Positions 41,578-50,827 of a stretch of DNA of 64,000 bases are shown in pieces (the first letter of the stretch is position 1; the number at the start of each line of letters is the position of its first letter). The stretch spans positions 1 to 64,000 of the forward strand of contig JAFUVT010000031.1 in assembly GCA_017477425.1 (NCBI GenBank). The letters run 5' to 3'. A program made the position numbers and the translations under genes. The DNA comes from Bacteroidales bacterium. Its GTDB lineage: Bacteria > Bacteroidota > Bacteroidia > Bacteroidales > F082. Under the pieces are notes generated by a model. It had not been told where the DNA came from and searched no databases. It saw only the letters and a program-made list of their open reading frames with translations.

Positions 41578-42942
41578 ACTCAGACTGACGTTCTCGATAT
41601 AAAGCACGTCATATTTCAGGCGTTCAATCATCTCATCGACATTCTCGGCATAACCATATTTCACTTCGCCCCAACTGGTGATGCCAGGCTTCACCTTCAG
41701 GAGCAAACGGTAATAAGGTGCCGTTTCCATGATTTTATCGATAAAATATTGGCGTTCAGGACGATAGCCAACCAACGACATGTCGCCTTTCAGCACGGTC
41801 CAGAACTGAGGAATCTCGTCGAGACGCACCTTGCGCATGAACTTGCCGAACTTCGTGATACGCGGGTCGTCGTCGCTCGAAAGCATGGGTGTGCCGCTTG
41901 ATTCAGCGTCGACCTTCATACTGCGGAACTTCGCCATCTTGAAGGGCTTGCCGCCCTTGCCGATGCGTTCTTGCACATAGAACACCGGCCCTTTTGAGGT
42001 GGATTTCACAATGATGGCACAAATCAAAAACACTGGTGAAAGGATGATGAGTGCCAAAGAGGATGCCACGATATCGAAAGCACGTTTGACGACACGTTGC
42101 CACACAGGCATCAGTTCGGGCGTGACCTGCACCAGGGGTGCCTGCCATATGGCCGACTGCTTGACCGAGCCGAACACCAAGTCCTGCATGGCGGGAATGA
42201 TTTTCACATTGGCATTGGTCGTGTCGACCACGGTGAGCAACACCTTCATCGTCTCCACTTCGGAGCGTTCGATGGCGATAACCACCTCCTCCACATTGTT
42301 TTCCTTCACGATACGTTCGATGTCGTGGTATGACCCGAGATGCGGAAGAAACTCACCCAATTTATACTCCGACTTGTCATAAACATTGAGGAATCCTATA
42401 ACGCGCCGTCCCGAAGGCTTCACTTCGTCTTCGATTTCCTTAAAGATGGCACAAGCGTTGTCGTTGCTTCCCACGATGAGCGTATTGAATCCGATCTTCT
42501 TGCTTCTGATGCGCGAAATCACCGTCGTCGTGATGATAAGACGCGGGATGTAGGTCATAAAAAACTGGAAACAAAAGAGGGCGATAAACGACTGATAATA
42601 TGACTTATAGCTTACCACTTCGTCATCGAGGATGACGACAAAGAACAGGACCACCACACCCAACAGCGTGATAAAGAAAGTCTGTCCGAGTTCTTTGAGG
42701 CGCGATTTCATGTAGACCTTCTCGTAGGCTCCTGTCACGGCATGGAGTATCAGCCAACAGAGGGGAATGACGACCACTCCAATCCAAAAACTCGGCGTAA
42801 CGAACGAATGCGTGATGCGATCCCAATAATTGATATATAAGTCTTCGTGCGCCTTGCGGAAGAAATAAAACAACGTCCACGCCAGAATGGAAGCGACCCA
42901 ATCGACGAAAAAATACAGGGCGGTAAGCTTTTTCTTGTTCAT
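41518..42942 (-). CDS. Undecaprenyl-phosphate sugar phosphotransferase (polyprenyl glycosylphosphotransferase)
   Basis: 474 residues. About four to five N-terminal transmembrane helices (1-140), a CoA-binding-like middle region ([22 protein letters not shown]), and a bacterial sugar transferase domain from about 285 with [55 protein letters not shown] and [10 protein letters not shown]. Starts glycan-repeat synthesis by moving a sugar-1-phosphate to undecaprenyl phosphate in the inner membrane. Operon with the lipoprotein and oxidoreductase genes upstream (ATGA overlap with the lipoprotein gene); 3' end overlaps tdk by 60 bases. Confidence 0.93.
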   Translation of the reverse strand: MNKKKLTALYFFVDWVASILAWTLFYFFRKAHEDLYINYWDRITHSFVTPSFWIGVVVIPLCWLILHAVTGAYEKVYMKSRLKELGQTFFITLLGVVVLFFVVILDDEVVSYKSYYQSFIALFCFQFFMTYIPRLIITTTVISRIRSKKIGFNTLIVGSNDNACAIFKEIEDEVKPSGRRVIGFLNVYDKSEYKLGEFLPHLGSYHDIERIVKENNVEEVVIAIERSEVETMKVLLTVVDTTNANVKIIPAMQDLVFGSVKQSAIWQAPLVQVTPELMPVWQRVVKRAFDIVASSLALIILSPVFLICAIIVKSTSKGPVFYVQERIGKGGKPFKMAKFRSMKVDAESSGTPMLSSDDDPRITKFGKFMRKVRLDEIPQFWTVLKGDMSLVGYRPERQYFIDKIMETAPYYRLLLKVKPGITSWGEVKYGYAENVDEMIERLKYDVLYIENVSLSLDIKILIYTVLIVIQGRGK

Positions 42943-43895
42943 AACTTACGATAAAGCAGTTTCAAGTTGTCGAAATAATAGTATCTGCGTTCGTTGAGAG
43001 GATGATACTCGTAGCCATAGGCCAAATCCTCATTGGTCGTCAGGTCGGAAGTGAAATAGATCTTGAAATAGCCGGCCGTAGCATTATTGTTCATCGTAGG
43101 GCCAATGTTGATGTATATCTTGTTCCATCGTTGCGGTTTGTCGTGCTGTTTGTCAGTAGGCAACACCTTCACCAAAGGCCAGGTCGTCAGTCGATAGTCC
43201 TTGTAATACTGAACGCCTACAAAAAAAGTGTCGTTGCAGTTGTAATCCATTTCGAGCAAGCAATAGACGCCGTTCATATTTTGATAGAAAGTGAACTCAT
43301 CAGCCGTGGCGATAGTGAAATCCAACGAATCAGGCGGGAGTTCGACCCTACCCGACCAGAAGGAATTGGGGGAGTGCCAGGCCTCGTTGCCCGAGACGCG
43401 TACCACACTGGTGTCGCTCTCAGTATCAGGGAGCAGGGTGTTTGCGTTTTCAAAATCCTCCATCCAAGCCACCGTGGCGCCCTCGCCGATATCATAATAA
43501 TTGAGTACCGGATTGAGGATGACGATACTGTCTTCCACCAGATTCAGGTTTTGGTAAATGAATGGCTTATAGAAGGGATAATAAGATCTGGCATCGGCAA
43601 TGCCGTTGCTTTTGACGCCACCATAGATGGCCACCTTATGAGGTCCACTCTTCAACACCGGGAATGTGGCCGGGAGTTCGAAACAGCCCAAGATTTGGTC
43701 GTCGACATACACCCAAGCATCCGTAATATTGGAGGTGCTGGCTCCGTATTGTGTGTAATCGCAATTCAACACAATCGAGTCAACATGGATGTAGGCAGGC
43801 ACCTTTTGCGGACCTTCAAACTTGTTGCACGAGCTCAAACACAAAACGAGCAGCGACAACCCCATGAAAACAACTAGAGTAGATTTTCGAGTCAT
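42939..43895 (-). CDS. Hypothetical lipoprotein (318 aa)
   Basis: Lipobox LSSC at about 20-23 (MTRKSTLVVFMGLSLLVLCL), then a beta-rich region with YIHVDSIVLNCDY and a jelly-roll-like C-terminal part containing VSGNEAWHSPNSF and GYFKIYFTSDL. No family recognised. The [14 protein letters not shown] end and lamina-like strand pattern resemble carbohydrate-binding or galactose-binding-like folds, but this is an impression. It lies between an oxidoreductase and the glycan-initiating transferase, so a role in surface glycan assembly or anchoring is possible. Confidence 0.72.
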   Translation of the reverse strand: MTRKSTLVVFMGLSLLVLCLSSCNKFEGPQKVPAYIHVDSIVLNCDYTQYGASTSNITDAWVYVDDQILGCFELPATFPVLKSGPHKVAIYGGVKSNGIADARSYYPFYKPFIYQNLNLVEDSIVILNPVLNYYDIGEGATVAWMEDFENANTLLPDTESDTSVVRVSGNEAWHSPNSFWSGRVELPPDSLDFTIATADEFTFYQNMNGVYCLLEMDYNCNDTFFVGVQYYKDYRLTTWPLVKVLPTDKQHDKPQRWNKIYINIGPTMNNNATAGYFKIYFTSDLTTNEDLAYGYEYHPLNERRYYYFDNLKLLYRKL

Positions 43896-43960
43896 AACAA
43901 TTCTATTTAATAATTAATAAGGTAACGAATGCCGTCATGGATTATTGTAGCAAGCAGCTT

Positions 43961-44947
43961 TTATTTCTTCACTTTGGCGATAGACTCATTGACGGCGTCA
44001 AGGATGCGATAGGCCAGTTTCAACACATTGATGCCGTCGTCAATGCTGACCGTTGGCGTGGTGTTGTGGACGATGGCGCCATAAAAGCTCTCAAGCTCGG
44101 TTTTTATCGCGTTAATCGGATGGATTTCAGGCATTTCGAAAGTAATTTGCTTTTCGCGTCCATCGGCCAAGGTAAGGGTGGTCGAAAGCGGATTGGTTTC
44201 GTCCACAGTATCGTTGATGCGGAAGACTTCGGTCTTCTTTTCGAGGAAATCCACGGTGATGTAGGCGCCTTTTTGGAAGATGCGGGTCTTGCGCATGTAT
44301 TTCATCGACAGGCGCGAAGCCGTCAGGTTGGCCACCGCGCCGTTCTCGAACTCGATGCGCACATTGGTGATGTCGGGCGTGGGGCTGACGATGCTGACGC
44401 CACTAGCGCTGATATGGGCGATTGGCGACTTGACGATGGTGAGCAGAATATCAAGGTCGTGCACCATCAAATCTAGGACGACGGGCACATCCGTTCCACG
44501 CGGGTTGAACTGCGCCAAGCGATGCGCCTCGATGAACAGCGGCTCGCCAATGAAAGGCTCTGCGGCGATGAAAGCCGGATTGAAGCGCTCCACATGCCCC
44601 ACTTGCACCTTCACGCCCGCCTCGTCGGCGAGTTTCTTCAAGGCGTTGGCCTCGTCGGGCGTGGCCACGATGGGCTTCTCGATGAAGACGTGCTTGCGTT
44701 TCTGCAAGGCTTTTGAGGCGCACTCAAAATGGCGGATGGTGGGCGTAACGATGTCCACCACATCCACCGCATCTATCAGTGAAGCAACGGAATCGAAGCA
44801 TCTTACTCCCGTTTCCGCTTCCACCTGTCGCGCAGTTTCTTCAACAGGGTCAAAAAAGCCAACCAGATCATATTTTTCGATTTGTTTGATGCAGTTGAGA
44901 TGAATCTTGCCCAGATGTCCTGCACCTAAAACACCGATTTTCAGCAT
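43961..44947 (-). CDS. Gfo/Idh/MocA family oxidoreductase
   Basis: 328 residues. Rossmann fold at the N-terminus (GVLGAGHLGKIHLNCI), the EKP motif in HVFIEKPIVATPDEA, and the GFO_IDH_MocA C-terminal sheet (VQVGHVERFNPAF, DLMVHDLDIL). NAD(P)-dependent sugar or sugar-acid dehydrogenase; the substrate cannot be read. First gene of the operon leading to the sugar transferase, so a nucleotide-sugar modification for surface glycan synthesis is plausible. Promoter at 44964-44971. Confidence 0.88.
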   Translation of the reverse strand: MLKIGVLGAGHLGKIHLNCIKQIEKYDLVGFFDPVEETARQVEAETGVRCFDSVASLIDAVDVVDIVTPTIRHFECASKALQKRKHVFIEKPIVATPDEANALKKLADEAGVKVQVGHVERFNPAFIAAEPFIGEPLFIEAHRLAQFNPRGTDVPVVLDLMVHDLDILLTIVKSPIAHISASGVSIVSPTPDITNVRIEFENGAVANLTASRLSMKYMRKTRIFQKGAYITVDFLEKKTEVFRINDTVDETNPLSTTLTLADGREKQITFEMPEIHPINAIKTELESFYGAIVHNTTPTVSIDDGINVLKLAYRILDAVNESIAKVKK

Positions 44948-44963
44948 AGACGATAATTTTGTG

Positions 44964-44971
44964 CAAAAATA
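44964..44971 (-). promoter_or_regulatory. Promoter -7 element for the oxidoreductase-sugar transferase operon
   Basis: TATTTTTG on the minus strand, 17 bases before the start codon. Confidence 0.55.
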
Positions 44972-45017
44972 GTCTTTTTATCGTTTCGCGAAGCCGATTT
45001 TCCCGTAATTTCGCGGC

Positions 45018-45683
45018 ATGAACTCCAACCTAGAAGACACTTACCGCCACAAAGGCCTCCGCAAGCAACTCGTCGACCAATTGAAAGCCAAAGGCATCAC
45101 CGACGAAGCCGTACTTTCGGCCCTCAACGAGGTGCCGCGCCATGTGTTCCTCGACTCTTCTTTCGTCGAACTCGCCTATCAGGACATGGCCTTCCCCATC
45201 GGCTCGGGACAGACCATTTCGCAGCCTTCGACGGTGGCTTTCCAAACCCAACTTTTGCAAGTGCAGAAAGGCATGAAAGTCCTCGAAATCGGCACGGGTT
45301 CGGGCTACCAGGCCTGCGTGCTCGCCGCGATGGGCGCCAAGGTGTTCAGCATCGAGCGGCAGCGCAACCTGTTTTTCAAGACCAAAGAAATCTTGGAACA
45401 ACTTCCCTTCCGCGTGAAGACCTTCCTCGGCGACGGCTTTGAAGGCCTGCCCACCTATCAGCCATTCGACCGCGTCATCATCACGGCAGGCGCACCGAGT
45501 ATCCCTGAAAAACTTATCGAGCAGATGAAGCCTAACGGCATCATGGTCATCCCGATGGACAACGCCGAAGGCGAAGGCCAAACCATGCTGAAAATCACCA
45601 AATTGGAAGACGGTTCGCTGAAAAAAGAGGAATTCGGCGACTTCAAGTTCGTGCCCATGCTGAAAGAGATTGGGAACGACTAG
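45018..45683 (+). CDS. pcm: Protein-L-isoaspartate O-methyltransferase
   Basis: 221 residues. PIGSGQTISQPSTVAFQTQLL and LEIGTGSGYQACVLAAMGAKV (SAM-binding motif I) are family signatures. Methylates isoaspartyl residues for repair of aged proteins. A TAATTTCG sequence at 45006-45013 resembles the -7 element, but it is only five bases before ATG, so the transcript might be nearly leaderless if that promoter is used. The stop is two bases from the end of the small gene on the opposite strand. Confidence 0.94.
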   Translation: MNSNLEDTYRHKGLRKQLVDQLKAKGITDEAVLSALNEVPRHVFLDSSFVELAYQDMAFPIGSGQTISQPSTVAFQTQLLQVQKGMKVLEIGTGSGYQACVLAAMGAKVFSIERQRNLFFKTKEILEQLPFRVKTFLGDGFEGLPTYQPFDRVIITAGAPSIPEKLIEQMKPNGIMVIPMDNAEGEGQTMLKITKLEDGSLKKEEFGDFKFVPMLKEIGND

Positions 45684-45685
45684 GT

Positions 45686-45874
45686 TCATTCCTCAATCCG
45701 CACCTGATACAAAGCCTTGCGCTTGTTGATGCCCGTGGGATAGATGAAATACAGCACGCCGTTGTGGATTCGCATCTTTTGCGCGAAGGGATAGCCGCTC
45801 AAGTCCATCACAGAGGTAGCTGTACCCGTCTGCAAATCAATGCGTTTCAAGGTATAGAGTAAAGTCTTTTTCAT
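45686..45874 (-). CDS. Small protein resembling the C-terminus of a beta-propeller protein (62 aa)
   Basis: MKKTLLYTLKRIDLQTGTAT then YPFAQKMRIHNGVLYFIYP and KALYQVRIEE. This looks like the last blade of the 6-bladed beta-propeller or DUF4934-like proteins that are frequent in Bacteroidales, but without a signal peptide or the other blades. It has an ATG start and a -7 element at 45899, so it might be expressed; it could equally be a remnant of a deleted gene. The in-frame TTG six bases upstream was not chosen. Confidence 0.45.
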   Translation of the reverse strand: MKKTLLYTLKRIDLQTGTATSVMDLSGYPFAQKMRIHNGVLYFIYPTGINKRKALYQVRIEE

Positions 45875-45898
45875 AGCCAAAGTATTTTATTTCGGCTA

Positions 45899-45906
45899 CA
45901 AAAATA
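45899..45906 (-). promoter_or_regulatory. Promoter -7 element for the 62-residue gene
   Basis: TATTTTTG on the minus strand, 25 bases before the ATG at 45874. Confidence 0.45.
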
Positions 45907-45970
45907 GACATTTTAAAAAGAAAAAGACGCAAAAAAAGCGCAAAAGCTACAGAGATGCGTATATAAATTT

Positions 45971-46000
45971 TTTGGGCTAGCAAAACCTTGCCAGCCCAAA
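45971..46000 (-). terminator. Hairpin after the HerA-like ATPase gene
   Basis: TTTGGGCT-A-GCAA pairs with TTGC-C-AGCCCAAA. It is A/T-flanked but lacks a clean T tract on the minus strand, so termination is only likely. Confidence 0.45.
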
Positions 46001-46027
46001 TTGTGAAAAACGATGTAAAACCTATCT

Positions 46028-47554
46028 TTACTTCTTCTTGAAAATCCCACCCAAGATGGAGCGTACGATCTGGTTGCCGAGGTTGCGGCCGATGGTCGTG
46101 GCGGTGGTGTTGAGGGTCTTTTCCAGCGCCTTGCCTGCTGTCGATTTCTTCTTGGTGGTGGTCTTTCTGGAAGTGGTCTTCGCTACTTTGGCTTTTTCCT
46201 TCTCCTTGGCTTCCTTGGCCTTGCGCTTCTCTTCCTCCTCGGCTTCCTTTTGGAGGCGTTTCTCCTCCTGCTTCTGCTGGTCGACGAGGACTTCATAGGC
46301 ACTCTCGCGGTCGAAGCTCTTGTCGTAAACGCCATAGAGCCGTGAGTTGCGAATCAGCTTCTGGCGCTGGTCGTCGGTGATGGCCCCGATTTGGCTCAAC
46401 GGAAACAGAATCTTGGCCCGCTCCACAATGCACGGCGCACCCTTTTCATCAAGCAACGAGACCAAGGCCTCGCCCGTGCCGAGTTCGAGGATGGCAGCTT
46501 CGGTGTTGAAGTTCGGGTTGGCGCGGAAGGTCTGGGCGGCGGCTTTCACGGCCTTTTGCTCCTTGGGGGTATAGGCCCGCAGTCCGTGGAGGATGCGATT
46601 GCCCAACTGACCGGCGATGGCCTCCGGGATGTCGTCAGGACTTTGGGTGACGAAATACACGCCCACGCCCTTGGAACGCACCAAACGGATGACCTGCTCA
46701 ATCTTGTCAATCAAGGCTTTGGAGGTGTCCTTGAAGAGCATGTGTGCCTCGTCGAAGAAGAAAATCAGCTTCGGCAAAGGCAGGTCGCCGACCTCGGGCA
46801 GTTGGGTGTAGAGTTCGCTCAACAGCCAAAGCAGGAAAGTGGAATAGAGTTTCGGGTTGAGCATCAGTTTGTCGGCAGCCAAAACGTTCATCACGCCCTT
46901 GCCGCCTTCGGTTTGCAGGAAGTCAAACACATTGAACGATGGCTCACCGAAGAACATATCGGCGCCCTCGGCCTCCAAAGCCAGCAAAGCGCGCTGGATG
47001 GCGCCCACACTCACCGACGAAACTGTACCATAGGTAGTGGTGAATTCCTTGGCGTTTTTGGCCACATAGTCGAGCATCATGCGCAGGTCTTTCATGTCGA
47101 TAAGGAGCAGGCCACGGTCGTCGGCAATCTTGAAGACGATGTTCATGATGCCCGTTTGGGTCTCGTTGAGACCGAGGAGACGCGACAGCAGTTGCGGTCC
47201 CATATCCGAGACGGTGGCGCGCAGCGGATGGCCTTGCTCGCCATACACGTCGAAGAAGCGCGTCGGGCAACCGTGGAAGTTCGGGTCCTCGATGCCAAAC
47301 TCGGGGCAGCGTTTCTCGATGAAACTACTCATTTGTCCCGCCTGGCTGATGCCTGAGAGGTCGCCTTTCATGTCGGCCATGAAGCAGGGCACGCCCGCTT
47401 GGCTGAAGGTTTCGGCAATCACTTGCAGGGTGACGGTCTTGCCGGTACCTGTGGCACCCGCAATCAGGCCGTGACGGTTGGCCATCTTGCCAATCATATT
47501 GATGTTTCCGTTGTCGCAATGCGCGATGTAGAGTTGGTTGTCTTCTGTGTACAT
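46028..47554 (-). CDS. HerA-like ATPase (DUF853/YjgR family)
   Basis: 508 residues. Walker [15 protein letters not shown] (about 29-42), Walker [13 protein letters not shown], an arginine-finger-type segment and [17 protein letters not shown] resemble the HerA/FtsK superfamily DUF853 proteins. The C-terminal 90 residues are a Lys/Glu-rich coiled coil ([19 protein letters not shown]) and a basic [12 protein letters not shown] tail before a conserved terminal [15 protein letters not shown]. Function of the family is not established; a hexameric ATPase acting on DNA or protein is the usual inference. Start at the ATG 47554. Confidence 0.88.
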   Translation of the reverse strand: MYTEDNQLYIAHCDNGNINMIGKMANRHGLIAGATGTGKTVTLQVIAETFSQAGVPCFMADMKGDLSGISQAGQMSSFIEKRCPEFGIEDPNFHGCPTRFFDVYGEQGHPLRATVSDMGPQLLSRLLGLNETQTGIMNIVFKIADDRGLLLIDMKDLRMMLDYVAKNAKEFTTTYGTVSSVSVGAIQRALLALEAEGADMFFGEPSFNVFDFLQTEGGKGVMNVLAADKLMLNPKLYSTFLLWLLSELYTQLPEVGDLPLPKLIFFFDEAHMLFKDTSKALIDKIEQVIRLVRSKGVGVYFVTQSPDDIPEAIAGQLGNRILHGLRAYTPKEQKAVKAAAQTFRANPNFNTEAAILELGTGEALVSLLDEKGAPCIVERAKILFPLSQIGAITDDQRQKLIRNSRLYGVYDKSFDRESAYEVLVDQQKQEEKRLQKEAEEEEKRKAKEAKEKEKAKVAKTTSRKTTTKKKSTAGKALEKTLNTTATTIGRNLGNQIVRSILGGIFKKK

Positions 47555-47564
47555 GATATTTCGT

Positions 47565-48248
47565 TTATTTGTTGATTCTGAATCGGATATACTTGATGGT
47601 GAGGCCTTGGTCGAGCCACATCTGTTCGTAGAAGGTGCGGATGGTCTTCACTTCAAGATTGTCGTCATTGGCGTAGAGGTCGTCCGTGGCGTAAAGCAAC
47701 GGAAGATTCTGTTTCTCAACGACATCGTGAAGCGTGAACTCATACATGATGGGACTATCGGTCTTGAGGTTGAGAACGCCGTCGGGTCGGACGATTTTGC
47801 GGTAACGCTCCAAAAACTCGGGAGAGGTGAGACGATGCCTCGCATTGCGGACACCTTCGCCGGGATGCGGGTCGGGGAAGGTGACCCAAATCTCGGCCAC
47901 TTCGTCCTTGGCAAAGAAATGCTCGATTTGGTCGATGCGGGCACGCAGGAAAGCCACGTTCTTCAGGCCTTCCTCGTTGCTCTGTTTCAGTCCGCGCCAG
48001 ATGCGGGCGCCTTTGATATCGACGCCGATATAATTGATTTCGGGATGGACACGTGCCAATCCCACGGTGTATTCGCCCTTGCCGCAACCCAGTTCCAGCA
48101 CGATGGGGTTGTCGTTGTGGAAAAACTCCTCGTGCCACTTGCCTTGCAGCGGAAAACCTTCGCTCATGATGCGTTCGAAGCTGTATTCGAACAGGTTGGG
48201 GAAGGTCTTATTTTCGGCGAAACGCTCTAATTTATTCTTTTTTGACAT
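47565..48248 (-). CDS. trmB: tRNA (guanine-N7-)-methyltransferase
   Basis: 227 residues. [18 protein letters not shown] (SAM motif), [26 protein letters not shown] (catalytic Asp) and RLTSPEFL match TrmB. Forms m7G46 in tRNAs. The herA-like gene starts ten bases later. Upstream lies a 120-base gap with two tandem hairpin repeats. Confidence 0.95.
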   Translation of the reverse strand: MSKKNKLERFAENKTFPNLFEYSFERIMSEGFPLQGKWHEEFFHNDNPIVLELGCGKGEYTVGLARVHPEINYIGVDIKGARIWRGLKQSNEEGLKNVAFLRARIDQIEHFFAKDEVAEIWVTFPDPHPGEGVRNARHRLTSPEFLERYRKIVRPDGVLNLKTDSPIMYEFTLHDVVEKQNLPLLYATDDLYANDDNLEVKTIRTFYEQMWLDQGLTIKYIRFRINK

Positions 48249-48275
48249 GTTTTTCTGTTTTTTCGGCAGGGGGTT

Positions 48276-48363
48276 GACACTGCCTGCCTATTTTGCTGTC
48301 GCCCTTTTCGGGCTGGCAGGGACTGACGTCGCCTGCTTATTGGTCTGTCGCCCCTACGGGGCT
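48276..48363. repeat. Two tandem imperfect 39-base hairpin repeats
   Basis: Copy A 48276-48314 and copy B 48325-48363 share GAC, GCCTGC, TATT and CTGTCGCCC, and each ends in a hairpin: GCCCTTTTCGGGC in A and GCCCCTACGGGGC in B. The two copies differ in the stem bases in a compensated way (GCCC/GGGC against GCCCC/GGGGC), which argues for selection or copying of the paired form. Confidence 0.75.
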
Positions 48364-48368
48364 AAGTT

Positions 48369-49358
48369 TTACTTCTTAATCCAAGCCTTGTATTCGGTGT
48401 TGGCCCTAATCTCGCGTAGCACAGCCGACGCCTGTTCTTCGGAGACATAACGCCCAAAGGAAACGTACCACTGCTTGCCGTGCAACTCATAGAACGCACC
48501 CGTGTAACCCTTGTTTTTCAACGAGTTGGTCAATCGAGCGGCATTTTCCTCCTGATCGAAACAACCCGCAATGATAAGGATATTGCCCTCATGCACAGGG
48601 GTTCTGGTCTTGATGGTTTCAACGACTTTTTCGACGGCCTCATCCCAGTCCATGGAATAGCTCGGCAAAGCGTAAGTCTTTGGCTCATAGGCACCTCTAA
48701 TGGGTTTATTAGCCCATTGACTGAAGTCGATCACCTTGAAGTAATACAAGCCATAGCCGATGCCTGCCAACAGCAGAACCGTCAACAATACCCACATCCA
48801 ACCCAAACGGCGCGGTTCATCGCCATCATCATACTTATCTTCCTTATGGACAGCCTTCTCATCGACGGTAATGGGTGTATTTTTGTCCCTTTGCCGCTGT
48901 TCAATCTCCTCCTTAATTTCTTCCTTCGTTTTGGAACGCAAAATAGGTTCGGGCGAAAAGTCACACAACCCGAAGGCATCGCTATTGTAATTGACGCCCT
49001 TCTCTTGTTCAAACGTCAAATCATCCGCCCAATCGTAGTAAAGGGTTCCCACATCCTTCAGGAGCACTTTCTTACCCATCTTCATGCTATTGAAACAATC
49101 GGAGACAAACATCACCAAGAGTCTACGAGCCTCATCTGCGGGAATCTCATTTTTCTCGGACAGGTAACTCACAATCAAATCGTTATCCTCACGAAGATTG
49201 GCATCGAAACTGAGTTCGCTCGAAGGCATGGCGAAATAATTGGCCACGGGATTCACCTTGGCGGAGGTCGCTTTCTTCACGAAGGCACCCAAGCCTGGCA
49301 CCACCACGACATCGCGGACAAACAGAAGGTCTGATATGGCTTCAGCAATGGAGATCAT
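48369..49358 (-). CDS. HU-like (CCDC81-type) and SPOR domain protein
   Basis: 329 residues. The N-terminal 120 residues have the HU-like fold called HU-CCDC81 in Bacteroidota (VVVVPGLGAFV, KVLLKDVGTLYYDWADDLTFE), then a charged linker, one transmembrane helix at about 187-207 (WMWVLLTVLLLAGIGYGLYYF) and a C-terminal SPOR domain (about 255-329; LIIAGCFDQEENAARLTNSLKNKGY) that binds denuded septal peptidoglycan. It therefore links a cytoplasmic HU-like domain to the dividing cell wall. Start overlaps the kdsB stop by one base. Confidence 0.88.
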   Translation of the reverse strand: MISIAEAISDLLFVRDVVVVPGLGAFVKKATSAKVNPVANYFAMPSSELSFDANLREDNDLIVSYLSEKNEIPADEARRLLVMFVSDCFNSMKMGKKVLLKDVGTLYYDWADDLTFEQEKGVNYNSDAFGLCDFSPEPILRSKTKEEIKEEIEQRQRDKNTPITVDEKAVHKEDKYDDGDEPRRLGWMWVLLTVLLLAGIGYGLYYFKVIDFSQWANKPIRGAYEPKTYALPSYSMDWDEAVEKVVETIKTRTPVHEGNILIIAGCFDQEENAARLTNSLKNKGYTGAFYELHGKQWYVSFGRYVSEEQASAVLREIRANTEYKAWIKK

Positions 49359-50113
49359 TATTCAATTAAGATTTGGTTCTGAGCAAATTGCTCTGCTTTT
49401 TCAAGGTCAGCAGGCGTGTCGATGGAGACATTCTCCGAATCGGTGACCGCCATGCGAATCGAGAGTCCGTTTTCGAGCCATCGCAGTTGCTCCAACGATT
49501 CCGAAACCTCCAAGTTGGTGGGTTCAAGGCCTGCTATCTGCCTCAACGTCTGCGCTTTATAGGCGTAAACTCCAATATGCTTGTAATACGAGCCCTTGCT
49601 CAGCCACTGGTTCTTATCCTCATTTCGCATGAACGGAATCGGGTTCCGGCTGAAATACAAGGCTCTGCCTTCCCTATCCATGACCACTTTCACGGCATTC
49701 GAGTTGAAAAGCTCGTCTTCGTCATCAATCTTTTTCGCCAAAGAAGCCAACATCGTATCATCTCGTAAAATCAACTCAATCAGCAGGTTAATTTGGCTTA
49801 GGTCGATGAACGGTTCGTCGCCTTGGATGTTCACTACGGCATCATACTTTTCGTCAAGCAAATCCAAGGCCTCGCGGCAGCGGTCGGTGCCACTGCGATG
49901 GTTGGGACTCGTCATCACATACCGTCCGCCAAACGACATCACCGCATCGGCGATACGCACATCATCGGTGGCCACCACCACGGCATCCAACTTCGACTTC
50001 CAGGCTTGCTCGCACACGCGCTGAATCATCGGTTTCCCTTTAATCAAGGCCAAAGGCTTGCCAGGGAAACGCGTCGAAGCGTAACGGGCCGGTATGATTC
50101 CTACGACTTTCAT
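49358..50113 (-). CDS. kdsB: 3-deoxy-manno-octulosonate cytidylyltransferase
   Basis: 251 residues. IIPARYASTRFPGKPLALI binds CTP; DAVVNIQGDEPFI and RNPIPFMRNED are family motifs. Activates Kdo as CMP-Kdo for lipid A-core synthesis. The ATG at 50113 was chosen over an in-frame TTG six bases upstream. Operon with the deoxynucleoside kinase before it and the SPOR gene after it. Confidence 0.96.
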   Translation of the reverse strand: MKVVGIIPARYASTRFPGKPLALIKGKPMIQRVCEQAWKSKLDAVVVATDDVRIADAVMSFGGRYVMTSPNHRSGTDRCREALDLLDEKYDAVVNIQGDEPFIDLSQINLLIELILRDDTMLASLAKKIDDEDELFNSNAVKVVMDREGRALYFSRNPIPFMRNEDKNQWLSKGSYYKHIGVYAYKAQTLRQIAGLEPTNLEVSESLEQLRWLENGLSIRMAVTDSENVSIDTPADLEKAEQFAQNQILIE

Positions 50114-50115
50114 TT

Positions 50116-50727
50116 TCAAAACAATCCGTTGAGAGAGCCTTCGATTCTATCGACCACCGTACTCAAGTCCTCAGGGTTTTCAAGCTCGATGTTGTCGGTA
50201 TCAATGATGAGCAACTTGCCTTCCTTATAGCCATTGATCCACTCTTCATAGCGCTCGTTGAGGTTGGTCAGATAGCTGATGCTAATGCTCTGCTCAAACT
50301 CGCGATTGCGCTTGGCAATGTGGCGAATCAAGGTCGGCACCGAAGCACGCAGGTAAATCAACAGGTCGGGCGGCTGGAGGAACTTCGTCATCAGCTCAAA
50401 CAGCGACTTATAGTTCTCAAAATCACGATTTTCCATCAGCCCCATGGAGTAAAGGTTAGCCGCAAAGATATGGGCGTCCTCGTAGATGGTACGGTCTTGG
50501 ATGACGTCTTCACCACTTTTTCTAATGTCCATCACCTGACGGAAACGGCTGTTGAGGAAAAAAATCTGGATGTTGAACGACCAGCGTTGCATGTCCTCGT
50601 AAAAGCTGTCGAGATAGGGATTGTGTTCAACTTCCTCATAATGAGGTTTCCAGTTGAAGTGCTTGGCCAAAAGACCTGTCAGTGTGGTCTTACCTGAGCC
50701 AATATTGCCTGCTACTGCGATGTGCAT
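50116..50727 (-). CDS. Deoxynucleoside kinase (dGK/dAK type)
   Basis: 203 residues. P-loop AVAGNIGSGKTTL, the base-binding FEDMQRW/SFNIQIFFLNSRF segment and the QDRTIYED motif (ERS/DRT loop) match the dNK family. Phosphorylates deoxyadenosine, deoxyguanosine or deoxycytidine in salvage. It opens an operon with kdsB. Start ATG at 50727. Confidence 0.92.
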   Translation of the reverse strand: MHIAVAGNIGSGKTTLTGLLAKHFNWKPHYEEVEHNPYLDSFYEDMQRWSFNIQIFFLNSRFRQVMDIRKSGEDVIQDRTIYEDAHIFAANLYSMGLMENRDFENYKSLFELMTKFLQPPDLLIYLRASVPTLIRHIAKRNREFEQSISISYLTNLNERYEEWINGYKEGKLLIIDTDNIELENPEDLSTVVDRIEGSLNGLF

Positions 50728-50827
50728 AGTGCCTAGTTATTTATGATTTGAAGTGGCTAAATTAAAGAAAAGTCGGCAAAGCAAAGCTATTTTTTTGAAG
50801 AAAAATAACAATCCACTGAATATCAAA

